Numbered from the stretch's first letter, positions 41,607 through 51,290 are shown. The stretch: 64,000 bases of DNA from Gottschalkia acidurici 9a (GCF_000299355.1 NC_018664.1:186001-250000); one strand, 5' to 3'. Notes: generated by a model not told the origin, from the letters alone. Made by a program: numbers and translations.

Positions 41607-44353
41607 GTTATATCTCCGTTATTTACAGCAAACTGAATATAATTTCCAGATTGGTTAAGATTAATTTCAAAATACTTTACACCATCTTTTAACTCTATAG
41701 CGGTTTTATTTCCACCATATACTATATACATATTTTTACCTTTAGATTTGTACTCTTTAATAAGATTATGGAATAACTCTTCTTCCATCTTATCGTTGAA
41801 TCCATATATAGATCTAGGTAAGAATAATACTATATTTTTTTCGGTAGCATTACTTAATGCAGATTTTAGCCATAACCATTGCTCAGAATTAGAAGCTCTT
41901 ATACCTCCGTTAGCATTGTTCACTTTTATAAATGCAGTGTCCTTATCATTCTTAACTTCAAAACCATTATCTAAAGACACTATGCTAGTATTTAATCCAT
42001 TAGATATAGCTGGGTTTAATCCTCCAAGTAAAAACGCATGTTTATTATCACCTAATATATTTCTAAAAGGATCAGTATTAGATACGAAAGAAGCTAAGAA
42101 TTTATATCCACCCTCTGTCATTTCAGCTTTTTTGTTATATTCATCTACAAATACAGTAGAGGTAGGAAGCTTAGATTTATCTTCTTCATTTACATCCTTA
42201 GCGTATAATCCAGAAAGTCCGTCTATCATTATACTATTTGCAGCTTTATTATTAGGATCTGTTTGAGCTACATATACTGTTTTTAGAGTTACAGGATAAC
42301 TCATACCAGTTGGCATTTGAGCATTAGTCCACTTCCAACCGTTCCAGTCTACTTCCTTTGCAAAGTCTACTTTGAAAGTCTTTCCAGTAGAATCTACTAT
42401 ATCACCTCTAACCCAAGTGTTGTCAGCATTACCATTTATCCATAGCCCTAGTCCACTGATTTCATTACTTAAAGAAATTCCTTGTCCTAGTGAAGCATAA
42501 AATGCTCTAGTTTGATCAGTTTTAGTAAAATCATAGTTAAGCTTAATAGAAGCATTACCAACTTTGCTGTCTCCACTTAATTCTACTCCACCAGTAACTA
42601 AATTTTGTGGATAAGAAGAAACACCTATTCCATCTACAGACTCAAGATCATTTATAGGTCTACTATCTAATCCTACAGAAACTAAGATAGTTTTAACAGC
42701 ATCTCCTAATCTAGCTACTATAGCACCCGATGCAGAGTTATCAGAAGCATAGAAAACACCATCTTTTACGCTACCAACGTTTCCTATAACTTCCCAATTT
42801 ATATCACCAGGATTAAACTTAGACTTAACGCCTTTATTATCTATACCGTACATGTCCCCTAAAGGTACGCTAGCAGAAGTACCTATACCTATTTTATCAA
42901 AGTCAGTTTTGATTTCTTTCACGCCACTTAATACATTTATTGGAATCTCACCAGTAGCTCCGTTTAGTTCAGCTTTAACTTTACCCATACCAGTAGAACT
43001 TGCAATTAATTTGTTTCCTTCAAAAGTTCCTTCTACACCTTCAACAGTAAACTTAACATCATTTATATTTACATTCATAGGATGAAAGAACTCATCGTAT
43101 CCTTTTATAGAAAAGCTTCTAGAAGTATTAGCAAACATATTAGTATCATCAGTAGATAATTCTAGATATTTTAAATTACCCATAGGGGCATTATCAAATA
43201 CTCCAAGACCATTAGTTATTCTTCTTTGATTTCCATCAGAAGGAATGTTTACAAGCTTAACACCTGTATCTTCCCTCTCTCTTACAGCCATAGTAGTAGA
43301 TCCACCACCGTCAAGGTTGATAGCATCATAAGCACCTAAGTGTTTCATTATATCAGCAACTACTTCTTGAGACACACCACTGTAAACTTTATTTCTTCCA
43401 TCTTGATCTATAGTCATCATTATAAGTTGTTTTCTATCTTGAGTTATACCAACTGCAGTTCTAGAACGATTACCTGTTACATTCATGTCGAAGCCAGTTT
43501 TAGCACCATCTTTTAGAAGCCAGCTACCACCACCTATAGCAGCAGTTATATTATCAAAATTAACATTACCACTAGTTTGGAATGTAAGTTTACTTCCAAC
43601 TGCAAAATTGTTTAAAAGAAACTCTTTAGCAGGACCTTTTCCGGACACAACATAACCTTGATAAGGAACATATATTGGAGCTTGTCCAACTCTCACCTCT
43701 GTTACAACACCATTTTGAACTACTAAGTCTACTACATCACTTGTTTTTCCATTATGAGAAAGACCTCCCCAGCTATCATTAAATACAATAGCTTGGTGTT
43801 GACTACCAGAATCTTTGTTTATAGTAATAACAGGTAGAGTGTTTCCATTTTCAGCTACCACATTGATACTCCAATCCCAATACGATATAGATGGATTCTT
43901 AGCATTGTCAACAGTAAATACAGGAGACATTCCTTTACCTTCATTAAACTTTGGAGAAGAAATTATCTTACCGTTAGATACAGTAGGACCTATAGGAAAT
44001 CCTGGATTTGACATAGAGAAAAAGTCACCATTTATAGCTCCTATAACATTAGGATCATCTTTCATCATATTAGTTAAAGTATCTTTTTGAGAAATCCCTT
44101 TATTACTAAAAAGAGTTCCTATATTAGTATATTGATCATTTAAATTTACTCTAAGTACATTAATATTCCACCAGCCATTAGCATGAAATTGCTTTATACT
44201 CTCATGTACTACACCGCTAGATAGATTCTTACTAGTTTTATCCTCATGTAACAATAGGGGCATAGCTAGTGCCGAACTAAAACTAGAAAAAGTAATAGTA
44301 ATAGAAGTAAGCCCTATCATTACTTTCTTAACAAATTTATTCAATGAAATCAT
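41582..44353 (-). CDS. Large secreted phosphodiester glycosidase family protein
   Basis: 923 residues. Signal peptide (KVMIGLTSITITFSSFSSALA) then a domain like the phosphodiester glycosidase / NAGPA family, marked by AINGDFFSMSNPGFPIGPTV, AIGGGSWLLKDG, NRSRTAVGITQD and YDAINLDGGGSTTMAV. After it come bacterial Ig-like segments and, from about residue 560, a region resembling a carbohydrate-binding beta-sandwich; the C-terminal ~180 residues are unassigned. Probable role is wall or exopolysaccharide processing at the surface. ATG behind AAAGGATG on the minus strand. Confidence 0.85.
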   Translation of the reverse strand: MISLNKFVKKVMIGLTSITITFSSFSSALAMPLLLHEDKTSKNLSSGVVHESIKQFHANGWWNINVLRVNLNDQYTNIGTLFSNKGISQKDTLTNMMKDDPNVIGAINGDFFSMSNPGFPIGPTVSNGKIISSPKFNEGKGMSPVFTVDNAKNPSISYWDWSINVVAENGNTLPVITINKDSGSQHQAIVFNDSWGGLSHNGKTSDVVDLVVQNGVVTEVRVGQAPIYVPYQGYVVSGKGPAKEFLLNNFAVGSKLTFQTSGNVNFDNITAAIGGGSWLLKDGAKTGFDMNVTGNRSRTAVGITQDRKQLIMMTIDQDGRNKVYSGVSQEVVADIMKHLGAYDAINLDGGGSTTMAVREREDTGVKLVNIPSDGNQRRITNGLGVFDNAPMGNLKYLELSTDDTNMFANTSRSFSIKGYDEFFHPMNVNINDVKFTVEGVEGTFEGNKLIASSTGMGKVKAELNGATGEIPINVLSGVKEIKTDFDKIGIGTSASVPLGDMYGIDNKGVKSKFNPGDINWEVIGNVGSVKDGVFYASDNSASGAIVARLGDAVKTILVSVGLDSRPINDLESVDGIGVSSYPQNLVTGGVELSGDSKVGNASIKLNYDFTKTDQTRAFYASLGQGISLSNEISGLGLWINGNADNTWVRGDIVDSTGKTFKVDFAKEVDWNGWKWTNAQMPTGMSYPVTLKTVYVAQTDPNNKAANSIMIDGLSGLYAKDVNEEDKSKLPTSTVFVDEYNKKAEMTEGGYKFLASFVSNTDPFRNILGDNKHAFLLGGLNPAISNGLNTSIVSLDNGFEVKNDKDTAFIKVNNANGGIRASNSEQWLWLKSALSNATEKNIVLFLPRSIYGFNDKMEEELFHNLIKEYKSKGKNMYIVYGGNKTAIELKDGVKYFEINLNQSGNYIQFAVNNGDITYEILPIK

Positions 44354-44576
44354 CCTTTCATAGATTAGAATATAAATCTCTTATTATTAACGTATATCTA
44401 TTATATAACAAAAAAGGTTTAGTTTACTTTACAAGTGTATTACAATAAGTCGGCGGAAAGCTCACCACTTTACTAATGAAATGAATAGCCTTTTTTAGTC
44501 TTTTAAATACATGGGTGATTTTAAAAATATCTATAAATAAATTAACAACATACACATATAATTATATAGTTTAATT

Positions 44577-44712
44577 ATGAAAAACTATAGAAGAGCTAAA
44601 ACAACAGTATCATTAATAAACTGCCATTTTGTATTCTGTCCTAGATTATAGAAGGAAAGTATTTGATGTACAAAGTGTAGAAATTAGATTTAAAAGGACT
44701 ATAGAGTTGTAG
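44577..44712 (+). pseudogene. IS200/IS605 TnpA transposase remnant
   Basis: ATG at 44577 begins KTTVSLINCHFVFCPRL, stops at 44651, and continues one base out of frame as DYRRKVFDVQSVEIRFKRTIEL before stopping again. This is the N-terminus of the small HUH (Y1) transposase of IS200/IS605 elements. The catalytic half is absent, and the one-base T insertion breaks the CPRYRRK motif. Dead element. The sequence before it (44440-44480) may be part of the old left end but is not certain. Confidence 0.75.
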
Positions 44713-44747
44713 CATAATTAGATGATTATTACATAAAAATATTTGCT

Positions 44748-45420
44748 GGCTTAGTTTTTAATGATAAGTTCTTGAAGTATAGTAAGGATGAAGTCTTAGA
44801 GGTACTAACATCATTCTATTTAGCTTTTTTAAATACTGCTGCTTCTTTCAAAAAGTTAAGAAGTATAAAAGTATCTAAAGATAAACAAAACTATGAATTG
44901 ATAGGATAAGCAGAGTTCGGCAGACCATTCTTAAAAGATACTTTGGTAACTAAAAATTAAAAGAGTTAATTCAAAGGATCTTGATAGAATTGTATGTAAA
45001 ATAAAAGATATAGGTCTTAGTGTAACTAATATAGTTAAAAGGACTAAAGATAATGTATCTAAAGTTACTGGGTATGTTATAGGTATTAATCAAAATGCTT
45101 TGAGCAAGTTATTTAGACCTTTTATATCTAAGTCACATATAAAAAATAATCCTTTAGCTTTCAATATAGTTGATAAGATATTAGCTAATATAGGTCTATA
45201 TAAGTTCTTTAAAGATAAAGAAGCATTAGAGGATATGACTCAAATGTACGTGGAATACGGAGATTTATATTTCAATGCGGGGATTGCAGCACTATAAGGA
45301 GTTTTACATAATAATCATGGAGAATTACTAGATGCAGATGGAAGTAAAATAGAACAACTATGTGCATACTTTAGAACTTCTGTAGAAGCATTTATAGACA
45401 CGTGTAAGAATAAAAAATGA
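44748..45420 (+). pseudogene. Decayed gene of unknown function
   Basis: Three open stretches that read as one broken protein: 44748-44909 (AGLVFNDKFLKYSKDEVLEV and on), 44950-45297 (VNSKDLDRIVCKIKDIGLSV to NAGIAAL) and, after an in-frame TAA, 45298-45420 (GVLHNNHGELLDADGSK to TCKNKK). The composition is helical, charged and lacks a signal. I cannot name the family; an intact relative should be about 220 residues or longer. Neighbouring an IS remnant, it is probably debris of an acquired gene. Confidence 0.5.
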
Positions 45421-45927
45421 ATTTACACAATTGAATATTTTAAAATAGAAGGATACGGATCTTCTGTTTCTTCATGCTTTAATTTAATATTTAAACTAAT
45501 TTTATAACTATTTTTAACTAAAATCTTTTGACATTAACAGAGATTTTTATTATTAATATTAAGTCAGAGTTTATATAATGTTAGCCTTAGTTTTATACTT
45601 ATCTAGTCTGACTTAGTTTTTAACATAACTCTTATAATTGTTGATAATGCTTGCATCTAGCTTTTTTGTCTTTTTCTATATTAACCGATATCTAAAATTA
45701 CTAATAAATTAGATGTACTGAACTATCAGACTAGTTTCTGAGAGTTAGTGATTCTATATCTATTTAGTATATGTATTTTTTAGAGGTTTATAACTTACTA
45801 TGATTATGTCTATAAGTTGAAGGTATTGACCTTTTAGAAATAAGATGTAATAGTGTGATATTATATGAGTGATGAGTGTGCGAATAGTGCTACTAGAGTA
45901 TTTAATTGAAAAAGGGGGTCTAGTCTA
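45421..45927. other. Gene-free stretch
   Basis: About 500 AT-rich bases with no credible reading frame. Only AAGTCAGA (about 45564) and TCTGACTT (about 45607) form a distant inverted repeat, followed by a T run. A ribosome site AAAAGGGGG at the right end belongs to the next gene. Confidence 0.5.
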
Positions 45928-46386
45928 TTGCAAAAAAAAATTAAGTTAGCTGCAGTCGCAATAACTTTATTATTACTAATAAGTAAATATTATGATTTTA
46001 ATAAATATGTAAAAGTAATTTTTAACGATTTTAAGCTAAATAGTTTTGATCAAGTCATAGGATTGAAACTATCTTTTGATAATAGAGAAGATTCTGATTA
46101 TAGAAAAGACAATGATATAGACCACATAAACAAAATACTTGAATACTTTAATTCTTTTGAATATGAAAAATGTGAGGAATTTAACTTTGATGATGAAGTC
46201 ACTAAATTTATGTTTGAGAATACTAAAACAGGTGAAGAAAAGAGTATTCATGTTTATAACGAAAATGAAATAATGGTATATATACAGAGAGGAAAAGATC
46301 AGATATTTCTTTTAAAGGTTAAAGATGATGCTTTAGATATTGAATACATTGAGAATTTATTTAATAATTTAAATGAACGTATCTAA
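45928..46386 (+). CDS. Small exported or membrane-anchored hypothetical protein
   Basis: 152 residues, TTG start behind AAAAGGGGG. An N-terminal hydrophobic segment (LAAVAITLLLLISKYY) lies after a basic start, with no lipobox cysteine. The exterior part is acidic (DNREDSDYRKDNDIDHIN) and contains YEKCEEFNFDDEVTKFMF and VYNENEIMVYIQRGKDQIFLL. Not recognised. It stands alone in the accessory region. Confidence 0.55.
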   Translation: MQKKIKLAAVAITLLLLISKYYDFNKYVKVIFNDFKLNSFDQVIGLKLSFDNREDSDYRKDNDIDHINKILEYFNSFEYEKCEEFNFDDEVTKFMFENTKTGEEKSIHVYNENEIMVYIQRGKDQIFLLKVKDDALDIEYIENLFNNLNERI

Positions 46387-46708
46387 ATTTTAATCGTTTT
46401 TATTGAATAAAGTATAGTTTTATATTAACTTGGGTTAGAAAACTAAATATAAGTCTTGTAAGAGGTTCTAGAGCATAAGAAACAGGAATATGCTTTATTA
46501 GAACATTCCCATTTTTTATGAAATATTAGCTTCTTGACAACTTATAACTTTTAAACAACAGAACTCTTCCAGAGGGTATATATAAATCATGCAGCGATTT
46601 AATTCCCGATTAAGTAAAAAAATGGACAAAAAAAGCTATATTCAGCTTATTGTCCATTTTTCTGTTTTTACTTATATACACAAGAATTTTACTCATTAAT
46701 ATTTTCTT
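46387..46708. other. Gene-free stretch with two hairpins
   Basis: Holds a weak hairpin at about 46463-46506 (GTTCTAGAGCAT with GTTCTAATAAAG on the other strand) that may end the upstream gene, and the stronger terminator at 46616-46662. No coding signal seen. Confidence 0.45.
46616..46662 (-). terminator. Terminator of the minus-strand secreted/membrane pair
   Basis: Stem AAAAATGGACAATAAGCT with its near complement; on the minus strand a T run follows. Usable in both directions. Confidence 0.65.
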
Positions 46709-46900
46709 TTAATATACTAAATAAGATACTAAATAGAAAAATACAACTACAATATAGATTGAAAATAAAATTTTTTGACATAAATGATTAGGAGTGAATA
46801 TTTTTTCAACCCATAAAGAAAGTATCCAAAATGCTAGTGTTATAAGTAGTAAAATATGAGCATTGTTTTTTATAAAATTTTGATATCCCATATAAGACAT
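46709..46900 (-). CDS. 63-residue two-span membrane protein
   Basis: Two hydrophobic helices (AHILLLITLAFWILSLWV and ILFSIYIVVVFFYLVSYLVY) joined by a short polar loop. Starts 16 bases after the stop of the secreted protein gene on the same strand, behind GTAGGT, so they are probably one operon. Unknown family. An immunity or assembly role for the secreted neighbour is only a guess from the layout. Confidence 0.55.
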   Translation of the reverse strand: MSYMGYQNFIKNNAHILLLITLAFWILSLWVEKIFTPNHLCQKILFSIYIVVVFFYLVSYLVY

Positions 46901-46916
46901 GAAGATTTACCTACTT

Positions 46917-47558
46917 TCACCAAGAGATTCTATCACTATTGTATAAGTAAGCAAAGTGATCTAGTTTACCTGAAACTTTAAGTGATAATGTACCTGATTC
47001 TCCAATACCAAGTCCTCCACCAACTTCAACACCTAATTGGCTATTCCTATAAAAATCGCCATTGATAGAATAGTATATAGACTTGCTATTTTCTAAATTA
47101 ACATAAATATCACCCTGGAATCCATATGTACCACCCCTATAACCCCTATCTAAAGTATAGTTCAAAATTCTATGAATAACCATAGGGCCAGATTTATTTA
47201 CTTCACAGTAAAAAACCATTTGAACGTAATATTTACCTTTTACGAATATAGTTTGAGAAATCTCCCTATATTCTGTTCCACTAGCAGTACGTAAAGATAT
47301 AGCATCTGTTTCTAAACTATTTTGAAGCATTTCTTTAGCTTCATTTTTACTAATATTAGATTTTTCAGATAAGCTTTCTGCTAATTCATCTAGTGTTTTA
47401 GGATCACTAATTGTAACATCAGAGTTATTTAAATCCAAAGTTTGTGTGGAATCAATCGTGTCATTAGAAGCATAAGAATCAATAGAAACTGATAAAGTGA
47501 GTATGGTAGCAATTAAAAAAAGTGATAGATATTTGGTTAACGATTTAATCATTCTCAT
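46917..47558 (-). CDS. Secreted hypothetical protein
   Basis: 213 residues. ATG at 47558 behind GGAAAGGG begins a signal peptide (YLSLFLIATILTLSVSI, cleavage near SYAS). The mature part has an acidic helical pro-region with LDELAESLSEKSNISKNEAKEMLQ, then a beta-rich glycine-containing domain (YREISQTIFVKGKYYVQMVF, GVEVGGGLGIGESGTLSLKV). Not recognised. The frame is open back to 47630, but the ribosome site and signal peptide fix the later start. Co-directional small membrane protein follows. Confidence 0.6.
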   Translation of the reverse strand: MRMIKSLTKYLSLFLIATILTLSVSIDSYASNDTIDSTQTLDLNNSDVTISDPKTLDELAESLSEKSNISKNEAKEMLQNSLETDAISLRTASGTEYREISQTIFVKGKYYVQMVFYCEVNKSGPMVIHRILNYTLDRGYRGGTYGFQGDIYVNLENSKSIYYSINGDFYRNSQLGVEVGGGLGIGESGTLSLKVSGKLDHFAYLYNSDRISW

Positions 47559-47983
47559 ATAAATATGCACCCTTTCCATTTGTTTTTTCAACGTTGAAAT
47601 ATTAAATTTACAAATGCTAGCATAAATCAATCATATGACATAAAGAATTAAGTGTCAAATTAAACTATTTTTTATTTAAATACCTATTACAGGTTAAAAT
47701 GTTTAGATTGTAATCAAGGTAGAGTTTTACACTAAGAACCGAAGATCAACCGAATGTTTTTCTCAGTTATCCTTCTGGCTCACGCGAGTGTTCCTGAAGG
47801 GAAATAAAGTTTTAGTTAATTTTTTAAAAAAGGTTATAGGTTATCTGAATACTAGAGTAAAGCCTTGTCTTTTAAGCCTGTGGAGCAAATTATCCTTACA
47901 TGATCTTTTTATAATAATCATGGAAGAGAGGTTGCAGTGAGAGGGTTTTAGGTATAAAAAAAGATATGCAATTAATACATCTC
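47559..47983. other. Gene-free stretch
   Basis: About 425 bases without a convincing frame. Around 47768-47810 there is an unusually GC-rich patch with a CCTTC/GAAGG pair that may be a hairpin. No RNA class was recognised. Confidence 0.4.
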
Positions 47984-48255
47984 TTAAGGGTTACAAACTT
48001 TACAGGCAGTATATACCGTGACTTGAGCTTCACTTGACGTAACGTATTGCTTTATTTGTCTTACAGTTCTACAGTTAGCTCTGTGATACTTTTTATCTGT
48101 CATGACTATAACAAGATCTACACTGGTGTTTTGCTGTGATTGAGTATTCGCATTATAGTTATTACTAGCAGTACTTTAGCTTCGTATTGAGCCTTAGCAG
48201 ATTCGTTCCAAAGTCCTGTACTATTATCTTTGGCTTCTGATGTAAAACTAGTATT
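47984..48255 (-). pseudogene. Thermonuclease (SNase-like) C-terminal remnant, copy 1
   Basis: On the minus strand a fragment reads TSFTSEAKDNSTGLWNESAK, the C-terminal end of a staphylococcal-nuclease domain, then after a frameshift STASNNYNANTQSQQNTS and KKYHRANCRTVRQIKQYV ending CKVCNP. The last part is the Ada-like zinc motif found at the end of many secreted Firmicutes nucleases. The catalytic N-terminus is gone. A second copy lies at 53739-54050. Confidence 0.7.
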
Positions 48256-48540
48256 GGAATATTAAAGTTAGATTATTAGTTAGTAAGAACTGAAAGCAAG
48301 ATAATAGAAGCATCAACAGAACACTTAGAGCAGTACCTGTAAGTAGAGATGAACTTATAGATTAAAAGTCAAATACAAAACTTATTATAAAAAAGCCGAT
48401 GTTGCATGTATTGTTGGGAGTTCAAGAAAGTATATGAAGAAAGAAGGACTGTAATTAGCATGTGAGTTTGAGATAGCTATTGACATAAAAAAACTATGTG
48501 GTAACATTACTCTATTGAAAATAGAATAAAAAACTTGATT
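48256..48540. other. Gene-free stretch before the SAM riboswitch
   Basis: Short broken frames only. One, near 48400-48480, reads DVACIVGSSRKYMKKEGL then a stop and LACEFEIAIDIKKLCG, possibly the debris of a gene. The promoter of the metK transcript should lie just before 48541 (TTGACA at about 48480-48485 with TAGAAT-like sequence near 48521 is one possibility, with poor spacing). Confidence 0.35.
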
Positions 48541-48646
48541 ACCTTATCAAGAGAGGTGGAGGGACAGGCCCTATGAAACCCGGCAACCGATAATTTAAAT
48601 TATTTGGTGCTAAATCCTGCAGGACTAGAGTTCTGGAAGATGAGGT
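48541..48646 (+). promoter_or_regulatory. SAM-I (S-box) riboswitch
   Basis: P1 arms ACCTTATC (48541-48548) and GATGAGGT (48639-48646) pair. Between them are the hallmark GAGAGGTGGAGGGA, GAAACCCGGCAACC, TGGTGCTAAATCCTGCAG and CTGGAAGATGAGG segments. It binds S-adenosylmethionine and, through the adjacent terminator, turns off transcription of metK, which makes that compound. Confidence 0.95.
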
Positions 48647-48664
48647 CTTATTATAATAAGAAAT

Positions 48665-48695
48665 AAGGGCTCTTCTTTTAGAAGGGTCCTTTTTA
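48665..48695 (+). terminator. Expression-platform terminator of the SAM-I riboswitch
   Basis: Stem AGGGCTCTTC/GAAGGGTCCT with loop TTTTA and five T. The upstream AATAAGAAATAAGGG can pair in the alternative antiterminator state. Confidence 0.85.
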
Positions 48696-48869
48696 GTTAA
48701 CAAACCAATTTCAATGTACTTTTGAAATTACATGAGTTATTAATATTCTTATCAATGACATAGAAGAAACTATCGACATAGGGGATTAAGAATTATAAAC
48801 AATGAGAAGGATAAGATACTCAATATGCGTCTTATTGTGAATAATAAATATAAGGAGTGATATGTTAAA

Positions 48870-50057
48870 ATGAGAAAATGGTTATTTACATCGGAGTCAG
48901 TAACAGAAGGACATCCAGATAAAATGTGTGATCAAATATCAGATGCTATACTAGATGCTATGCTTGAAAAAGATCCATCGTCAAGAGTTGCTTGTGAAAC
49001 TACAGTAACTACAGGGCTTGTGATGGTAGCAGGGGAAATAACTACAAATACTTATGTGGACATACCTAAGTTAGTAAGAAAGACTGTAGAAGAGATAGGG
49101 TATACTAGAGCGAAGTATGGATTTGATGCAGAAACTTGTGCAGTTATGACTACTATAGACGAACAGTCAGCAGATATAGCTCAAGGAGTAGATGAAGCTT
49201 TAGAACATAGAGAAGGGCAAAAAAATGAATTAGATCTAATTGGAGCAGGAGACCAAGGTATAATGTTTGGTTTTGCTTGTAATGAGACTAAAGAGCTTAT
49301 GCCGCTTCCAATATCATTAGCTCATAAACTAGCAAAGAGATTAACAGATGTAAGAAAAGATGGAACACTAGACTACTTAAGACCAGACGGAAAAACTCAA
49401 GTAACAGTAGAATACCATGATAATAAACCAGTTAGAGTAGACGCTATAGTTATATCTACTCAACATGGACCAGAAATAGATCAAGAGACTATAGAGAAAG
49501 ACTTAAAAGATAATGTAATAAGTCCAATAATACCAAAAGAATTATTAGATGAAGATACTAAATACTATATTAACCCAACTGGAAGATTCGTAGTTGGAGG
49601 GCCACAAGGAGATACTGGACTTACAGGAAGAAAAATAATCGTAGATACTTATGGTGGATATGCAAAACATGGAGGAGGAGCTTTCTCAGGAAAAGATCCA
49701 ACAAAAGTAGATAGATCAGCTGCCTATGCTGCAAGATACGTTGCAAAAAATATAGTAGCTGCAGGACTTGCAGATAAATGTGAGCTTCAACTTGCATACG
49801 CTATAGGGGTTGCACAACCAGTATCTATACTTGTAGATACTTTCGGAACTAATAAGATAGAAGAAACTAAAATAGAAGAACTAGTTAAAAAACATTTTGA
49901 CTTAAGACCAGCTGCAATAATAAGAGATTTAGACTTAAGAAAACCAGTATACAGACAAATAGCAGCATACGGACACTTCGGAAGAGAAGACTTAGGATTA
50001 TCTTGGGAGAAAACAGATAAAGCTGAAATCTTAAGAAAAGAAGGACTAGGACAATAA
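48870..50057 (+). CDS. metK: S-adenosylmethionine synthetase
   Basis: Makes SAM from methionine and ATP. 395 residues; [33 protein letters not shown] and [20 protein letters not shown] are the family signatures and are intact. ATG lies behind AAGGAGTG. Under control of the SAM-I riboswitch 220 bases upstream. Between the riboswitch and the gene there is about 170 bases of non-coding leader. Confidence 0.97.
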   Translation: MRKWLFTSESVTEGHPDKMCDQISDAILDAMLEKDPSSRVACETTVTTGLVMVAGEITTNTYVDIPKLVRKTVEEIGYTRAKYGFDAETCAVMTTIDEQSADIAQGVDEALEHREGQKNELDLIGAGDQGIMFGFACNETKELMPLPISLAHKLAKRLTDVRKDGTLDYLRPDGKTQVTVEYHDNKPVRVDAIVISTQHGPEIDQETIEKDLKDNVISPIIPKELLDEDTKYYINPTGRFVVGGPQGDTGLTGRKIIVDTYGGYAKHGGGAFSGKDPTKVDRSAAYAARYVAKNIVAAGLADKCELQLAYAIGVAQPVSILVDTFGTNKIEETKIEELVKKHFDLRPAAIIRDLDLRKPVYRQIAAYGHFGREDLGLSWEKTDKAEILRKEGLGQ

Positions 50058-50075
50058 TAAACCAATAAAACAATA

Positions 50076-50105
50076 AAAAAGAGCCTATACAAGGCTCTTT
50101 TTTAT
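50076..50105 (+). terminator. Terminator after metK
   Basis: Stem AAAAAAGAGCCT/AGGCTCTTTTTT with loop ATACA. Confidence 0.85.
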
Positions 50106-50257
50106 TGCAAAAAAATACAAGTAGTTAATGAAACTCTATTACATAGTTAGCACGACTTTATATATACACTAAATAGAAAAGAACGGACTTGAAAGATATC
50201 TTAAGCGGACTTTTACTCAACTCCTAAATTTACCAAATAAGTCTACATATATAAACT

Positions 50258-50306
50258 ATACTTACCTAGGAATAAACAATGGAGTACTCCTAACGGAGGT
50301 AAGTAT
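50258..50306 (+). promoter_or_regulatory. Inverted repeat overlapping the ribosome site and start of the sigma gene
   Basis: ATACTTACCT (50258-50267) and AGGTAAGTAT (50297-50306) are exact complements. The right arm includes part of the GGAGGT ribosome site and the first two bases of the ATG at 50305. An inner palindrome GGAGTACTCC (50281-50290) can form a second hairpin. This would hide the start of translation, or could be a DNA operator. Confidence 0.55.
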
Positions 50307-50880
50307 GTATATAAAGATAAATCACTTTTACGAACAGATTAAAAGTGGAGGACCAATAGATAGTAAATATAAAGAGGAGATTTTAGAAGATTTGAAACCA
50401 CTGATAATATCGTCAATAAAGAAATACTATAATAATTATCAAATGTACGATGACCTTATTCAAGAAGGATATGAAGTTATATTAACTATATTGCAAGAAA
50501 AGAAACTAGAAAGTGGAAAACACTTCTTAGGATATATAAAGAATGCTTTAAGGTTTCATTACTTAGACAAACATAAAATAAAGGAAAGTTCTATATCTAT
50601 AAATCACAATATAAGTGATGGTGAAAATTTAGAACTAGTAGATATGTTAGAAGATCCTAACTTAACTCAGGACAACATCATAGTAAAAAAAGAAGAACAA
50701 AGAGAACTTTGGAATAGTTTATTAGAACTTACGGAAAGACAACGAGATATAGTTATACTTTTTTATGTAGAGGAAAAGTCCATAAATTATATAGCAAAAA
50801 AGTTGGGTATATCTTACAGAACAGTTGTAAATACAAAAACCACAGCATTAAAAAAGCTTTTTACTTTAAATGAAAGATAG
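50305..50880 (+). CDS. Small sigma-70 family RNA polymerase sigma factor
   Basis: 191 residues with region 2 (YYNNYQMYDDLIQEGYEVIL, core-binding) and region 4 (LTERQRDIVILFYVEEKSIN to LGISYRTVVNTKTTALKKL, a helix-turn-helix for the -35 element). No region 3 or 1.1, so it belongs to the ECF-like/UviA-TcdR-size group. The next genes encode DUF1659, DUF2922 and YvrJ proteins, a set often found with such a sigma factor in Firmicutes; these may be its targets. A hairpin covers its ribosome site. Confidence 0.85.
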   Translation: MYIKINHFYEQIKSGGPIDSKYKEEILEDLKPLIISSIKKYYNNYQMYDDLIQEGYEVILTILQEKKLESGKHFLGYIKNALRFHYLDKHKIKESSISINHNISDGENLELVDMLEDPNLTQDNIIVKKEEQRELWNSLLELTERQRDIVILFYVEEKSINYIAKKLGISYRTVVNTKTTALKKLFTLNER

Positions 50881-51034
50881 ATGTATCAGATACCTAGCTT
50901 TGTTCGTAAGCACACTCAATCCTTTATGGTTACTATATAATCAATTCCTAAATTAAAGAAACTTTGAATTTAATTTTCTTCTTATAGTAAATACATCTCC
51001 TTATTTCTATATAGGGATTAAAGGAGGTGACAAC

Positions 51035-51259
51035 ATGCCAATAACAACAGAAACTAAAAGTTCAAAATTAAAACTTATTTTAGAGAAGGGAAAAAACGAT
51101 AAAGGTGAACCAATCGCAAAATCTAAAACTTTCTCAAATCTAAAACCAGAAGCAACAAATGAAAGCATCTATCAAGTAGCAGATACAATATCTAAGCTAC
51201 AAAAGCTACCCCTTATAGAGGTATCAAGAGTAGATGAAGTAGTAATCTCGAAACAATAA
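51035..51259 (+). CDS. DUF1659 family small protein
   Basis: 74 residues. The pattern SKLKLILEKGKNDKGEPIAK then SKTFSNLKPEATNESIYQVA matches DUF1659, a family of unknown function. ATG behind AAAGGAGG. Usually located beside a DUF2922 gene, as here. Confidence 0.85.
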   Translation: MPITTETKSSKLKLILEKGKNDKGEPIAKSKTFSNLKPEATNESIYQVADTISKLQKLPLIEVSRVDEVVISKQ

Positions 51260-51290
51260 GTAACTACACAGTAGAAAGGAAGGTGATATA

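Noticed and set aside
41748-42266. Plus-strand frame of 172 codons opposite the glycosidase-family gene.
   Set aside because: No ribosome site and no recognisable pattern; it mirrors the codon bias of the real gene on the other strand.
48405-48480. Broken frame reading DVACIVGSSRKYMKKEGL, considered as a TIR-like or phage-type remnant.
   Set aside because: Too short, with a stop inside and no diagnostic residues; a family call would be guesswork.
44400-48540. Considered as an intact mobile element, prophage or defence island.
   Set aside because: No integrase, intact transposase, nuclease or defence gene was found, only remnants and small unknown proteins; no terminal repeats could be traced.
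49787-50092. Two minus-strand frames opposite the end of metK.
   Set aside because: They overlap a fully conserved gene and its terminator and have no start signals.
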